Of a stretch of 64,000 bases of DNA, positions 12,701-23,157 are shown one piece after another. Below the pieces are notes generated by a model. The model had not been told where the DNA came from. It did not search any database and worked only from the letters and a program-made list of their open reading frames with translations. Source of the stretch: Halisarca cf. caerulea (taxonomy: Eukaryota; Porifera; Demospongiae; Chondrillida; Halisarcidae); NCBI GenBank assembly GCA_963170055.1, contig CAUJGJ010000040.1, forward strand, positions 320,201 through 384,200, written 5' to 3'. How positions within the stretch are numbered: the stretch's first letter is position 1; each line of letters begins with the position of its first letter. The translations under genes and the position numbers were made by a program.

Positions 12701-15700
12701 ACCTTCTGTATACTGTATGTCAGGAAATTTTCACAGCTAATAAAATTTGAGGTTTTCACGGTTCAAAAGTATTGGCAAACTTCAATTAAGAAAATGGCTG
12801 CTGATCGGGTCATGTACCGCTTTTACTCATAGGATTTGCTTGCATGCAAGGATTGATAGTATATGATGTACTTTGCTTAAATCATTAGTTTATCTCAGTT
12901 TTATAAGGAACATAGCTATGTATGCGTCTTTGCCAATAGTCTTTAAGTTTCTGCGATCGACGTTAATGAAGACAAAGAACCGCCAAGAGGACTACAGTCC
13001 ACCTGCTAGTTCTTGCTGGTTCACTCTTGAGAGATTGAAATACTAACTACACCTACGTATAGGATAAACAAGCTAAGACAATTTTGTTTATTGGGAGAAG
13101 CAAACGCTTGGAAAACGAGAGAGGACACTTTGCTGCACAATCTGTAGTCAGAGGCTGCAAATTTTTTATCCGCAAAACTTTATGATCCCCAAAAATGAGG
13201 CTAGCTGTGAAATTTTTGTATCGTGAATATTTCCTGATGTACAGTATTAGTAATTATTATTGGCAAGTCACACAGCACTGATCACCTTTCTATAAAATTG
13301 TGCATACCTGTACTTACTGTACATAAGTACATACAAAGGGTGATATGCAAATGTCAGATAAAAATGTAAGTGGCCCAACTGTCTTTGCAGGGAGGGGAAG
13401 GGACACTACAGCTTAGTGGGATGAAACGCCTTTGATAGAAAACAGTTACATATGCAGGAGACACTGACCTCTTTTGTCTATTGTATAATGATTAATGAAT
13501 ACTACCATATGTCAGGAAATTTTCACACCTAATAAATTTTGTGGTTTTTGTGGTTCGAAGGGATCCATGAAATTTATTCATCTGTGAAATTTAGTGAAAA
13601 AATGGCTGCTGACAGGATCATGTACTGTTTTCACTCATAAGATTCATTTGCATGCAAGGATTAGTTGCATAATGCACTTTACTTAGATTCTTAGTTTACC
13701 CTTTTTTGGGTTCGCTTTAATTAATTAAGCCTAAGGAACATTGCTACATATGTATCTTTGCCAATAGTCTACAAGCTTTCACGACGTTAACAAAGACCAA
13801 GATCCGCCGAGAGCTTGAGACTACAATTTACCTATTTACTGGTTCACTTTTGAGAAATTGAAATACCAACTACACCTATAGGATAAACAAACTAAGACAC
13901 AATTTTGTTCATTAGGAGAAGCAAATGCTTGGAAAACAAGAGAGGACCTTTTGTTGCACAATCTGCAGCCAGAGACCGCAAATTTTTTCATCCTCAAAAA
14001 TTTATGACCCCAAAAATGAAGCTAGTTGCGAAATTTTTGTACCACTAAAATTTCCTGACATACAATATAATATATATATACATATATATACATATATATA
14101 TTATTGTGACAAGAACATTGTTATGATAAAGGGACACTTATCTCCTCATTCTATCCCACTTTGTGAAAAATCAAAGGAAAAACTGGGCATGTATGGTAGT
14201 TATCACCTGGGTACTAACTACCAGGTGTTAATAGAGTCAATTTGGTGTTAATGAAATCAATTATTGTCAATCTGGTCTACTAATTGAAAATCAATTTGCA
14301 TGGGATAGAAGTTAGTTATATCCCGGTTCACTCGCATGATATCCAGGTCATCACCCGCGACCTTGGCTTTGCCTCGGTCTAGGGCGATATCCTGACCTGG
14401 ATATCATGCTTGTACCTGGATATAACTACAACTTCTATCAAGGTATTACTATGATCACGGTATACTGAGTGCTGAAACTGTAGACAATAGCTGAATGAAT
14501 CCTTGTTACACAGATAGAAATCATTCACAAACAATGGCCAGATATGCTCCTTTTGCACCCATAGTCTGTGCTTCCGCACTCAATACATTCAACAGATTTT
14601 GAAAACATCAAAGATAAAATTTCATATCCTTTGAAAATATCATATGATGTTTACTCCTTCTAATACTGGTCTAACCTTAGAGAAATCACAGTATGATACA
14701 ATATCACGGTACAGGGAAAAGTAGGCCAGTATCTAAATTTTGCACAAATATTATTGCGGTGTTACTATTAATTTGGTATACTGCACAGCATTACTTATAG
14801 GGTATGTCACATATTATTATAAAAGTGTATCAGTTGGTGCCTTTATTGTACAGTATTGTGTAGTGAGAATACCAGTTCTCAATATTACATGCGAACCTGA
14901 TCACATGAACTAGAGCACAGGTTTTGAATGTTATGTACTGCGTATATATCTTTTACCGCATGCAGTTCTCCAGCCATAGCATTTGTCCATGGCTGGATAA
15001 CTGTGGTCAATGGTGGGCCATGGTGGGCTTCACAGATTTTTGCAAGTTACTTTTGCTATTTTTTATTCCTTTTTTAGACTCGTGTGCATTCTCTGATTTC
15101 AATTCAGTTGAAGTGTAAGTTGATTTCAGATTTCAGTGAGTAAATATGGCCAAGTACAATGGGAACAACTGATGCATCATTATTGATAAGTGAAATATTC
15201 TTAACCAATCTCCTAGCATCATCGAGTCAATGGTAGTACTGGTAGCAGCACAGGTAGCAGTGGTAGTACCGGTAGCATTTGTAGCACTGGTAGCAGCGGT
15301 AGCTCTGGTAGCACTGGTAGCTCTGGTAGCACTGGTAGCTCTGGTAGCACTGGTAGCTCTGGTAGCAGTTGTAGCACTAGTAGCACTGGTATGTAGCAGT
15401 GGTAGCAGTGATAGCACTTTTTGGATACTTCTTTATATGTGCACACAACCCTGCAACATCCTCCGCAGTTAGACCTATTGGTTAAACAGGTCTAGGGTAA
15501 TCAAACCTAGCCTACCCTAGTTGGTGTACTGTGGTAAAAAAAAACAGCTATGAGAAGTGGACTTCTGCTGGGATCGAACCAGTGACCTTCAGCTTAGTGT
15601 GCTGATGTTCTGCCTCCTGGGCTAGGAAGTCCATCCAGTAAGCAAGGTCACAGATTGCCACCACTTAATAGCTGTACATATACTGCAACACTGTGACATT

Positions 15701-16746
15701 GTTGTTTTTAAGTGGTTGCTTTTCCCCACATTATACTAACTAGGCTAGGCTAGCTTTGGTTGCTCTTGATTTATTTGACCATTACATGGCCGTAGGAGCA
15801 CCGTTTTGATTGGTCCGGTCAGTTTGAGGCAACCATTACATACTGCGCTCGGACCAGTCATGTTTCAGTTTATACTATTATTGTATGCAAATGAAAAACA
15901 GTTTGAGATCAAATCAATAAACATCATCTGCATGCTGCAGAAACTTCTTAAACTAATATTGTGGTATAAAGGGTTTCACCACTGGCTTAGTCTACCCAAA
16001 AGTCCTCTTTAGGAATGTTAATTTATATAGTTGATGTGGAGAGGCAGGTAGCGGGTATCCAACAATTCAGCAATGATTTTCCAGCACTGTCACATGAAAG
16101 AATAGAATGTGACTACATGCAAAAATGGCGTCGAAGTGAACACATTTCTCGTGCGATCAGTGGAATCACCTAGTGAATGGCCGTGGATAAGCAGATTGAT
16201 TAGAAATCTCCCAATTCTGGTATATAAAGGTAATTAAAGCTGTAATGAATGATTATCATAGCTGCTTGGGTTATGTTTATTTCTGAGTCTGCTAAAAGTC
16301 TGTTTCTTAAAAATAAAACACTGAGCTTGGCTGGAATATTGGTCCGGTGAAAACCGGACCAACCGGACCTACTCCTACGGCCATGCATTGTGTCTACTGC
16401 AGAGGAGTTCAGACCTCCTTTCCTGACTAACTAGGCCAGGCTTGGTAAGGTCTCCGTAGAATAACCATTGGGTCTGTTAGGGAGGTAGTAGGTGGTTGTA
16501 TCTCATCCTTTCCTGAAAAGTTTATTCCACTACCTCATATCCTTTTATATTGCTTTCAAATTTAACTCGTATGTTCCCGCTGCAGATCAGCCAAAAGTTG
16601 GATTTCCTGGATTTGTAAAAGCTGTCATGAAACTCAAGGGAATGGATGTGGGTCCCCCTAGACTTCCTATGCTACCTCTGTCTCCTGACGATTATAAGGC
16701 CCTTGAGTTATCCTTGAATGAGATTGGATTTTTTCAGTGGAGTTAA
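721..16746 (+). CDS. NPL: LEM-domain / N-acetylneuraminate lyase fusion protein
   Basis: Twelve exons: 721-875, 3000-3153, 3221-3297, 5650-5720, 6180-6267, 7647-7777, 9855-9947, 10529-10674, 12439-12488, 12559-12643, 15078-15114, 16586-16746. All introns are GT..AG and phases close exactly to 415 codons plus TAA. Residues about 25-63 form a LEM domain (LTDEELREELLLLGKDPGPI, then R-x-LYIKQLIK), split by intron 1. Residues about 112-415 align throughout with animal N-acetylneuraminate pyruvate-lyase, a TIM-barrel enzyme splitting sialic acid into N-acetylmannosamine and pyruvate. Visible active-site features are GTTGEG (155-160), YYYHIP with Tyr247, the Schiff-base lysine in CGVKFS (Lys277), and the C-terminal GPPRLP. 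The 37-nt exon 11 was placed by phase and alignment. The start ATG has a purine at -3. Human NPL is about 320 residues, so about 100 N-terminal residues are extra. The lyase call is firm; the fusion rests on exons 2-3 being in phase. Confidence 0.88.
876..2999. other. Lyase intron 1
   Basis: Non-coding. It contains a G-rich patch (about 1240-1310) and a short perfect palindrome at 1432-1465. No clear transposon ends seen. An internal ORF at 1662-1889 has no recognisable protein character. Confidence 0.5.
1432..1465. repeat. Perfect short palindrome
   Basis: ATAGACACTATATAC, a 3-bp spacer, then GTATATAGTGTCTAT. Part of it (GAGTGTCTATGC) recurs near 34350, suggesting a small mobile hairpin or the tip of one. 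Confidence 0.55.
4279..4375. repeat. Foldback hairpin, ~46-bp arms
   Basis: Arms starting AATATTGAATTGATTATG and ending CATAATCAATTCGATATT are nearly perfect complements around a 5-nt loop (GTTGC). It lies in lyase intron 3. A transcript would fold into a long near-perfect stem. Confidence 0.75.
4752..5276. repeat. MITE family A, copy 1
   Basis: Ends are inverted: TACCATACGCTCGGAAA on the left and TTTCCGAGCACACGGTA on the right, with subterminal CGCGGTAC / GTACCGCG. It is about 525 bp, does not code for a protein, and matches the copy at 29517-30034 over nearly its whole length. Located in lyase intron 3. Confidence 0.75.
6440..6640 (-). repeat. Degenerate tRNA-like SINE copy
   Basis: The stretch from GTGGACTTCTACAACTGGG onward resembles the 3' part of the tRNA-like units at 22306, 22732 and 15558, with many changes. 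It lies in lyase intron 5. Weak assignment. Confidence 0.35.
7822..8913. repeat. MITE-like element with a nested MITE (lyase intron 6)
   Basis: Outer ends are CCTTAAGGTTACAAATG and CATTTGTAGCCTTAAGG, an inverted repeat. Both sides also share a subterminal GTGGGTATTAATTTTAG-like motif. Family B copy 1 (7984-8511) lies inside, so this element was interrupted by a later insertion. Confidence 0.6.
7984..8511. repeat. MITE family B, copy 1
   Basis: Terminal inverted repeat TACCGTATAGCGGGAAA / TTTCCCGCTATACGGTA, with subterminal TTTCGCGGGGT and CCGCGAAAA. About 528 bp, non-coding. Related copies are at 30241-30752, 40597-41155 and a shorter one at 31010-31350. Confidence 0.8.
8914..9854. other. 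Rest of lyase intron 6, nothing recognised
   Basis: AT-rich sequence without open frames, tandem repeats or inverted ends that I could identify, apart from faint TTCGCAG/TTCGTGAG fragments near 9300-9530 that may be very old MITE debris. Confidence 0.35.
11560..11670. repeat. Short hairpin repeat (GTAAGTCTGCC type), copy 1
   Basis: The hairpin at 11628-11664 reads TAGCAGGTGAGCCTGCC, AAA, GGCAGACTTACCTGCTA. The sequence to its left (GTTCACAGTCAGACC...TGCACAT) matches, inverted, that to the right of the hairpin at 34518-34562, so both belong to one repeat family. Confidence 0.55.
12715..13246. repeat. MITE family C, copy 1 (lyase intron 10)
   Basis: Left end TGTATGTCAGGAAATTTTC; right end GAATATTTCCTGATGTACA. 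The interior (AAAATGGCTGCTGA and following) matches the neighbour at 13507-14064 closely. Confidence 0.75.
13507..14064. repeat. MITE family C, copy 2
   Basis: Left end CATATGTCAGGAAATTTTC; right end AAAATTTCCTGACATACA. Same orientation as copy 1, about 260 bp downstream of it. Followed by a short TA/CATA microsatellite (about 14068-14103). Confidence 0.75.
14110..14428 (-). repeat. Composite repeat with type-I foldback hairpin
   Basis: 14313-14428 is a foldback bounded by TAGTTATATCCCGG and a matching right end TGGATATAACTA, with apex CTTGGCTTTGCCTCGG. The flank to its left (about 14140-14312, including a small GGTAGTTAT hairpin) matches, inverted, the flank right of the hairpin at 57911-58023. 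The two are copies of one composite element. Confidence 0.75.
15228..15412. repeat. GTAGC minisatellite
   Basis: Tandem variants of an 18-bp unit, GGTAGCACTGGTAGCTCT, degenerating at both ends. It starts about 115 bp after lyase exon 11. The open frames it produces (VAL-repeat, TSA-repeat) are by-products of the 3n unit length, not genes. Confidence 0.85.
15480..15750 (-). repeat. tRNA-like SINE/composite repeat
   Basis: Contains a tRNA-like segment on the minus strand at 15558-15632 with box-B-like GGTTCGATCCC, next to the AACCTAGCC...CTAGTTGGT arm typical of the array at 22.1-23.5 kb. The paired region is diverged and the anticodon loop lacks U33, so it is not a functional tRNA gene. Confidence 0.6.
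15784..16388. repeat. MITE family F
   Basis: Inverted ends: CATGGCCGTAGGAGCACCG with TTGGTCCGGT on the left; ACCGGACCAACCGGACC with CTACTCCTACGGCCATG on the right. About 600 bp, non-coding. It sits in lyase intron 11, about 200 bp before the last exon. Confidence 0.7.
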
Positions 16747-18380
16747 GAGTGATGTTGTATAGATCCAGTAGAGGTGTACTTAGTATTTTGAACAATACGT
16801 TATATGCAGGAGTGTCAACCAAGTTTGTGACAGCTGTTGCATGCATACATGTATGTTATGGATACGTACATATGTATTTAATTGAAATTATCCAGCATAT
16901 ACTGTTTTCATTGTTATATGGGGCAGGATGCATTTTATACGAATACGGATTTAGACCTCCTTGCAGACCAACTAGGCTAGGCTAGGTTGGGTTGCCCTAG
17001 ACTTCTATAACCATAAGGTCTGTTAGGGAGGTATGAGGTGGCTGGAGGCCACCCTTTCCTGGGTAGTGGACTCCATTAAAAGCTTCACATAACAATACTG
17101 TATGTAGTTGTATAAACATACACTTCTACCAGTGTAAATCTGAGTGACACAAGCTACTGTAGATCTGAGTGACATAAGGGTAATTCATACATGAGCAAGA
17201 AAAATGTAGGTCTTCATACATTTAGTAGGGTAAATCTAGTGGCCCACCCATGGGCACTTACAGGACTCACAGCATCAGAACATTGCCTGGTGGCCATGGA
17301 ATTCTGGGACTAGTGCATGTCTGTGTGGTATTGAGACTAAGGAACAAGCACATGCCCATGCACTTGGCTATATATTATTATAATATAGGACAGCTCTCTC
17401 ACTGTAAAACAACTTTCTACACCCCACCCCTATGCACCGAAGATTTACACTTCAACATTATATAATATGCTATAAGCCTATATATATGAACAAAATAATC
17501 TTAATTATATATGATGCAGTCTGGCTTTTTAGCAACAGCTCTTCATTCAATCAGTCATGAAAACAGAATGTGGGCTGTTGAAACTATAAATGGTTCACAA
17601 AACTATATTGCGAAAACTTAGGTCAGCTATATCATACATAGTATGATATAGTTTGGATGTATACCAGATAAACATTAATTTTATATTCTATATACAGTAT
17701 ATACAGCTATGGGGATCACCGAAGAGTGAGTGCACGATGGATGCATGCATATGGCAATATGGTGTGAGCAGACAACTTTCTTGCCTGAACCTGTATAACA
17801 GCTTTATATTAATTTTGTTTTGGTTAACTTCTTTTCCCTGACTGTGAGACATGCATGGTTGGCTAGGGTTGAGAGAACCACGTCTTGTAACCTTCCCATA
17901 TCATGATCAGTGAGCTAGTGCATGATTGATGGAGATTACCAACAGCTATAGCTAGTGCCACCATGGCTAGCTGATCATGCACATGTGGGACATGTCCATG
18001 TAGTTTAGTTGTGATAGTGCTCCTCAGTTTGCATATATAGTGATAAAATGTTATTTTTCTGATGCCTATAAAATATTAATCATGCAGTTACGTACCTCAT
18101 GCCGAATCTGCGATTAGTGACATTTTCTGTCATCACAGGTGCTCTGTCACATGCTGACATAATATGACCAAATTAGGCTGTTCTTCAGAATTTTAGTTTT
18201 CTGCTGTGCTAGATGGGGTATATGGGTGCCTCAGGTCTTGCACAGTAAATGTGATACTCCCTTGTGGGTGTGTAGTAACTAGCAAGTATATAGTTTGTCA
18301 GTGACAGGTATTGATTATACTCAAAGCACACTATAGAAGCAGCCCATGCAAATAGCATCATAATCATCAGCAATAGCATC
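16747..18380. other. Downstream flank of the lyase gene
   Basis: Contains one arm of the SINE-associated composite repeat at about 16946-17085 (AGACCTCC...CTAGGCTAGGTTGGG...TTTCCTGGGTAGTGG), also seen in diverged form at 16405-16520 before the last exon. The rest has no recognisable genes. A clear AATAAA-type site for the lyase transcript was not identified. Confidence 0.45.
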
Positions 18381-18921
18381 ATACTTTTCCAGTTGTAGGA
18401 CTATTGTGTAACACGTCTATAATGATATACTCAACAATTCTTTCATTAAAAATATATAAGCAATAGTGCAACATTTCACCCATTGTGGGCTATCACGATG
18501 TTTTTTATTCAACCATGGATCAGGTGAGCAATCACTCAGATTGTCTGTGCCTGATTGATTGTCTATACAAGGATGATGAAGACTATAAATATTCAGAAGT
18601 TTTGTCCAGATTTGTACTGCTCTGGCGTTTGTCCCACTTTCCTTTATGCGAGTAGCTTGGTCTACCATTAAGACTATCTCCCCAACTCAAGATCTGGAGA
18701 GCTATTTCCAATCAACTTGGTTAGATGGAATTAAACTATCTGCAAAGAACATGGAACTACTATGCTCATGAATGCTCATGCACATGCAAACAACCATGTG
18801 GACAAACACATGCATGAAGGTTGCTAGACATGTTGGTTGTATACTTTTCCAGTTGTAGGACTATTGTTTAACATGTCTATAATGATATACTCAACAATTC
18901 TTTCATTAAAAATAATCAATA

Positions 18922-18958
18922 GTGCAACATTTCACCCATTGTGGGCTTCTTCAGGCAC
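18922..18958 (-). ncRNA. Hammerhead ribozyme-like motif, copy 1
   Basis: On the minus strand: stem I GTGC, core CTGAAGA, stem II CCCA/TGGG with a CAA loop, core GAAA, a minimal stem III, then TGTT followed by GCAC closing stem I. This has the layout of the minimal hammerheads known from Penelope-like terminal repeats. Predicted cleavage would follow TGTT. Activity is not shown. Confidence 0.65.
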
Positions 18959-19239
18959 ATGCAATACAAAAAAATCAAACATTGTTGGCTATTGCTAACA
19001 AAATGGATGTATATTCACATGTCTTTGATCAGAAAGTGCCCCACTGGGCTGATAGGGTATATACCCCTCACCTAGCTAGGTTGTAATTCCAGCTTCTCCT
19101 GATGTGAATGCTTTCCTTGATTCTCCTCTCCTTGGTTCTCTTTTCCTTCTCTATGACAGCAGGTTCCTCCCATGCAGTTGATGCGATGATTGAAGATCTC
19201 TAAATGAACTGCATTGACAATAGGGAAGCACTGAGCAAA

Positions 19240-20935
19240 CTCAGATCAGGGAAAACATTATCGTAATCCTTCCAGTAGACAAGGGTAATGCTACTGTGGT
19301 AATGGACAAGACTGACTACCAGAAGAAGGTAATTAAAGGAACTGCGAGAAGGAGGCAGCTACAAGGAATGAAAAGGAGGCCCATCCTTGAAACTTGAGAA
19401 GGAAATGGACAAAAAACTAAAAGAACTGTGGATTAAAGGAGAAATTGACAAAGACTTGTATGACAAATTGTGTGAAGTCAACCTTCTGCAGTACTCCACA
19501 AATGTATGGATCACCAAAGATCCACAAGCTGGACATTCCACTGAGACTCATTGTGTCATGCATACGTAGGTTTGCTATCCACCACCTAGCTAAAGAACTA
19601 ACTTACATTGTCTCTCCTATTATGTCATGCATAGGTTTGCTATCCACCACCTAGCTAAAGAACTAACTTACATTGTCTCTCCTCTCTTGGGAAAGACAAG
19701 ATCATATGTGAAGGACTCTGCTTACTTTGTACACAAGATTAAGGACATTCAAGTAGATGTGATGGAGTACAACTCTGTTGAGTTTTGATGTGGTGTCATT
19801 GTTTACCAAAGTACCTATTGATGATCGAAGCACTAACTGTTATTGAGAATAAGCTTGCAGATTCAACTCTAGATTAAGGGTCCATGAGGGTGGAGGCAGT
19901 GAAAAAATTACTACGTCTGTGCCTGACCACCACCTACTTTGCTTGGAATGGGAAGATGTATGAACAGGCTGAAGGAGCAGTAATGTGAAATCCACTATCC
20001 CCGGTGATCGCCAACATTTTTATGGAGCACTTTGAGGAGTTGGCAATCACTTCATCAGCAATGAAACCGACCACTGGCTACGATATCTGGACGATGCCTT
20101 TGTCATCTGGAGAGAGGGGAGGAAGAAACTAGAGGACTTCCTAGACCATCTGAATGCTCTTAGACCAAGCATAAAGTTCACAATAGAGATAGAAGAGAAT
20201 GGTCGGTTGGCATTCCTGGATGTTCTAGTGAAGAAGAAGGAGAACTGCCTGTCAACCACTGTCTACAGACAGAAGACACACACATATTGTTACATCCATT
20301 TTACATCCAACCACCACCCAAGCACCAAGTTAGGAGTGTTTAAGTGCCTGAAGATGCGGGCAGAGAGGATTTGTGATGAGCAACACTTAAAAGGAGGAAG
20401 TAAGACACATCAAAGAGGTGTACCCAAGAAGGTTGATTGACAGAGTATTGAAGACACGGCCCACCTGCAGAAGATGACGCAGAGCATTGCCAACAAGATA
20501 GAAGGAACAGACAAGCACAGCAGCCAAGGAGGAATACACCTTGCTTCCTACCTTATTTGAAGGGCACATCAGAAAAAATGCACAAGATATGTAGAAAGTA
20601 TGGACTAATCCCATTTTTCCACCAGCAGAACACTTTGAGGAGCATTTTGACAAGGGTGAAGGATCCACAGATCGAAGACCAAGACAAGGGAGTTGTGTAC
20701 AGAGCACCATACAGGGAATGCAGGGAAGTGTATATTGGAGAGGCAGAGAGACCACTGAAATGAGAATCATGGAAAACAGACAAGCGGTGGATAAGAGGGA
20801 CATGAAGAATGCCAATGTAATTCATTCAGAGATCTTCAATCATCGCATCAACTGGGAGGAATCCACTGTCATAGAGAAGGTAAAGAGAACCAAGGAGAGG
20901 AAAATCAAGGAAAGCATTCACATTAGGTGAAGCAT
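19240..20935 (+). pseudogene. Penelope reverse transcriptase / GIY-YIG pseudogene
   Basis: Protein similarity is spread over several frames. It runs from the N-terminal DKG motif through the RT palm (F-D-V-V-S, then YLDD in place of the usual YVDD) to a GIY-YIG nuclease with the GVVY and YIG pairs. Frame changes occur near 19560, 19790-19990 and 20400-20550, with stops between motifs. This family copies by target-primed reverse transcription with the GIY-YIG nicking the target. Confidence 0.85.
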
Positions 20936-21104
20936 GAGTTACAACCTGTAGATGAGCTGTACCCTCTCAGTCCAGTGGGGGACTTCCCGATCAAAGACAT
21001 GTGACTACACATCTATTTTTGTTATCCCATTGGTCTCTTATAAGCCAATGGGTAGTTATGTAGTTATTAGCAATAACCAATGATGTTTGATTTTTGTATT
21101 TCAT

Positions 21105-21141
21105 GTGCCTGAAGAAGCCCACAATAGGTGAAATGTTGCAC
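21105..21141 (+). ncRNA. Hammerhead ribozyme-like motif, copy 2
   Basis: Same arrangement as the copy at 18922-18958, in the inverted terminal repeat: GTGC, CTGAAGA, stem II CCCA/TAGG with one mismatch, GAAA, TGTT, GCAC. The mismatch suggests slight decay. Confidence 0.6.
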
Positions 21142-21779
21142 TATTGATAATTCTTGATGAAAGAATTATTGTGTATTGTCATAGACATGGTTAAAAAATA
21201 ATTCTACAACTGGAAAAGTATCCATGCAGACAGTTGTCATAACTGCCTCAAGCTGCTTTTGCATGTGGAAAACCACAGGCATCCAAACTTCAGGCTATGA
21301 ACATGCATATGAAGAATACATCAAGAGGCTTTACTACTGAATTCACTGGTGGACAGGTCTCTTGACTCTCTTTTGAGCAATTTATCTCACAGTACTGTTT
21401 CTTTTAATTATTAGCGGCTACTCCAGCCGTTTTTATCCTATTTTTTATTTGTTGAAAACTTGTATTTTTCTATTGCATTTTCCCTTCCACATTAATTTTT
21501 TGATTGCGTATTAAATGTGTGAATAACATTATTAGCAAACTTTAGATGTTCTGAGACCCTATAATAACTGTTAGACATTTTGGGATTTAGACATAGTGAA
21601 TTTAGACATTTTGGAAGTAACTCAATCATACAGCCAAGTTATTGCATGGATTCCATGCAAAATCAGCTTGTTCTTCTTTGCATTTCCATTATTGGGAAGA
21701 AAACTCATCAACAGCACAGATTCACTCTGCTGAATTATTTTTAGTGTACTGTAGTTTGTATTAACTAAAATAATTTTAT

Positions 21780-22032
21780 TCAAATGTGTGGTCTCAATGT
21801 CCTGAGTCAATGCAGAGCTTGTTTGCTAAGAACACTGATATGGGATATGAGAACACTAGAGGGGCTGACAAGCTAGCTCCACCTTTTGGTACCCAAACAG
21901 AATTTGGTTGGCGGTCATTTTTTATCAGGGGAGCATATATGAATTGGAACTTACTCCCTCACAACATCAGACACACGATCAGAAGATTTTTGAAATACAC
22001 TGTTGTATTCATGTTTCTTCTTAATCTGTAAC
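21780..22032 (+). pseudogene. LINE C-terminal remnant
   Basis: A short frame around 21830-21990 (RGADKLAPPFGTQTEFGWRS, then SFFIRGAYMNWNLLP) has the pattern of LINE reverse-transcriptase C-termini (conserved R-S-F, RGA, WN-LP). No intact upstream RT is attached. Confidence 0.55.
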
Positions 22033-22305
22033 CTATATGTAAAATTTTAATTATAATTATTTATTATAGAAAGTTTTTAATGGAAACCACTACCCAGGAA
22101 AGGGCGGCATCCAGCCACCTCGTGCCTCCCTAACGGACCTAATGGTTATGGAAGTCTAGGGCAACCAAACCTAGCCTAGCCTAGTTAGTCTGGAAAGGAG
22201 GTCTTACACCCTCAACAGCAGACATAATGGTCAAATAAGTCTAGGGCAACCAAACCTAGCCTAGCCTAGTTGGTCTACTATGGGGAAAAACAGCCTGAGG
22301 AAAAG

Positions 22306-22380
22306 TGGACTTCCGCTGGGATTGAACCGGCGACCTTCAGCTTTGTACGCTGATGCTCTACCTTCTGAGCTAGGAAGCCC
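22306..22380 (-). tRNA. tRNA-like segment (SINE-embedded)
   Basis: The minus strand folds as a cloverleaf. It has an acceptor stem GGGCTTCC/GGAAGTCC, an A-box-like TAGCTCAGAAGGTAGAGCA, an anticodon stem TCAGC/GCTGA with loop GTACAAA, and a T arm with GGTTCAATCCC. The loop would give anticodon ACA (Cys UGU) with U33 present. The 8-bp acceptor stem, unusual anticodon and repetition in a mobile array argue for a tRNA-derived SINE head, not a working tRNA gene. Confidence 0.5.
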
Positions 22381-22731
22381 ATCCAGTAGGCAAGGCCACG
22401 GATCACCCTTAAGAAGGCACCCCTCCTCATTAACTGGCTGTACAACTAAACTAAGTTGATTTGAAACTGTTTTTAACAGGTAGGTCAAATGTATGGAAAG
22501 TTTTTAATGGAAACCACTACCCAGGAAAGGGCGGCATCCAGCCACCTCGTGCCTCCCTAACGGACCTAATGGTTATGGAAGTCTAGGGCAACCAAACCTA
22601 GCCTAGCCTAGTTAGTCTGGAAAGGAGGTCTTACACCCTCAACAGCAGACATAATGGTCAAATAAGTCTAGGGCAACCAAACCTAGCCTAGCCTAGTTGG
22701 TCTACTATGGGGATAACAGCCTGAGGAAAAG

Positions 22732-22806
22732 TGGACTTCCGCTGGGATTGAACCGGCGACCTTCAGCTTTGTACGCTGATGCTCTACCTTCTGAGCTAGG
22801 AAGCCC
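22732..22806 (-). tRNA. tRNA-like segment (SINE-embedded), second copy
   Basis: Identical in layout and almost identical in sequence to 22306-22380. A 16-bp direct duplication (AAGCCCATCCAGTAGG) follows it. Confidence 0.5.
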
Positions 22807-22854
22807 ATCCAGTAGGAAGCCCATCCAGTAGGCAAGGCCACGGATCACCCTTAA

Positions 22855-22890
22855 GCTGAAGGTCGCCGGTTCAATCCCAGCGGAAGTCCA
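22855..22890 (+). repeat. tRNA-like segment, 3' half only
   Basis: Starts within the anticodon arm (GCTGAAGG), includes the T arm GGTTCAATCCC and ends at the acceptor. It marks the junction where the inverted copy begins. Confidence 0.6.
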
Positions 22891-23157
22891 CTTTTCCTCA
22901 GGCTGTTTTTCCCCATAGTAGACCAACTAGGCTAGGCTAGGTTTGGTTGCCCTAGACTTCCATAACCATTAGGTCCGTTAGGGAGGCACGAGGTGGCTGG
23001 ATGCCGCCCTTTCCTGGGTAGTGGTTTCCATTAAAAACTTTCCATACATTTGACCTACCCGTTAAGAACAGTTTCAAATCAACTTAGTTTAGTTGTACAG
23101 CCAGTTAATGAGGAGGGGTGCCTTCTTAAGGGTGATCCGTGGCCTTGCCTACTGGAT

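Larger units (their letters stand above)
18381..21221 (+). mobile_element. Penelope-like retroelement (decayed)
   Basis: The element is flanked by terminal repeats: copies at 18381-18490 and 18841-18960 in the same orientation and an inverted copy at 21102-21221. Between them lies a broken coding region with Penelope-type reverse transcriptase motifs: VDKGNATVVMDK (~19270), YGSPKIHK (~19507), FDVVSLFTKVP (~19787), the catalytic WLRYLDDAFVIW (~20072), and NGRLAFLDVLV and TVYRQKTHT (~20200-20280). A GIY-YIG endonuclease region follows (GVVYRAPY...YIGEAERPLK, ~20690-20760). Stops and frameshifts interrupt it. A ~60-bp tandem duplication (about 19555-19683) splits the RT. Terminal repeats carry hammerhead-ribozyme-like cores. 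Not active as it stands. Confidence 0.88.

Noticed and set aside
15133..15472. Long open frames on both strands (VAL- and TSA-repeat proteins)
   Set aside because: They arise from an 18-bp minisatellite whose length is a multiple of three; all frames stay open by construction.
20387..20825. Minus-strand frames of 90-142 codons
   Set aside because: Antisense shadows of the Penelope GIY-YIG region, which has clear protein motifs on the plus strand.
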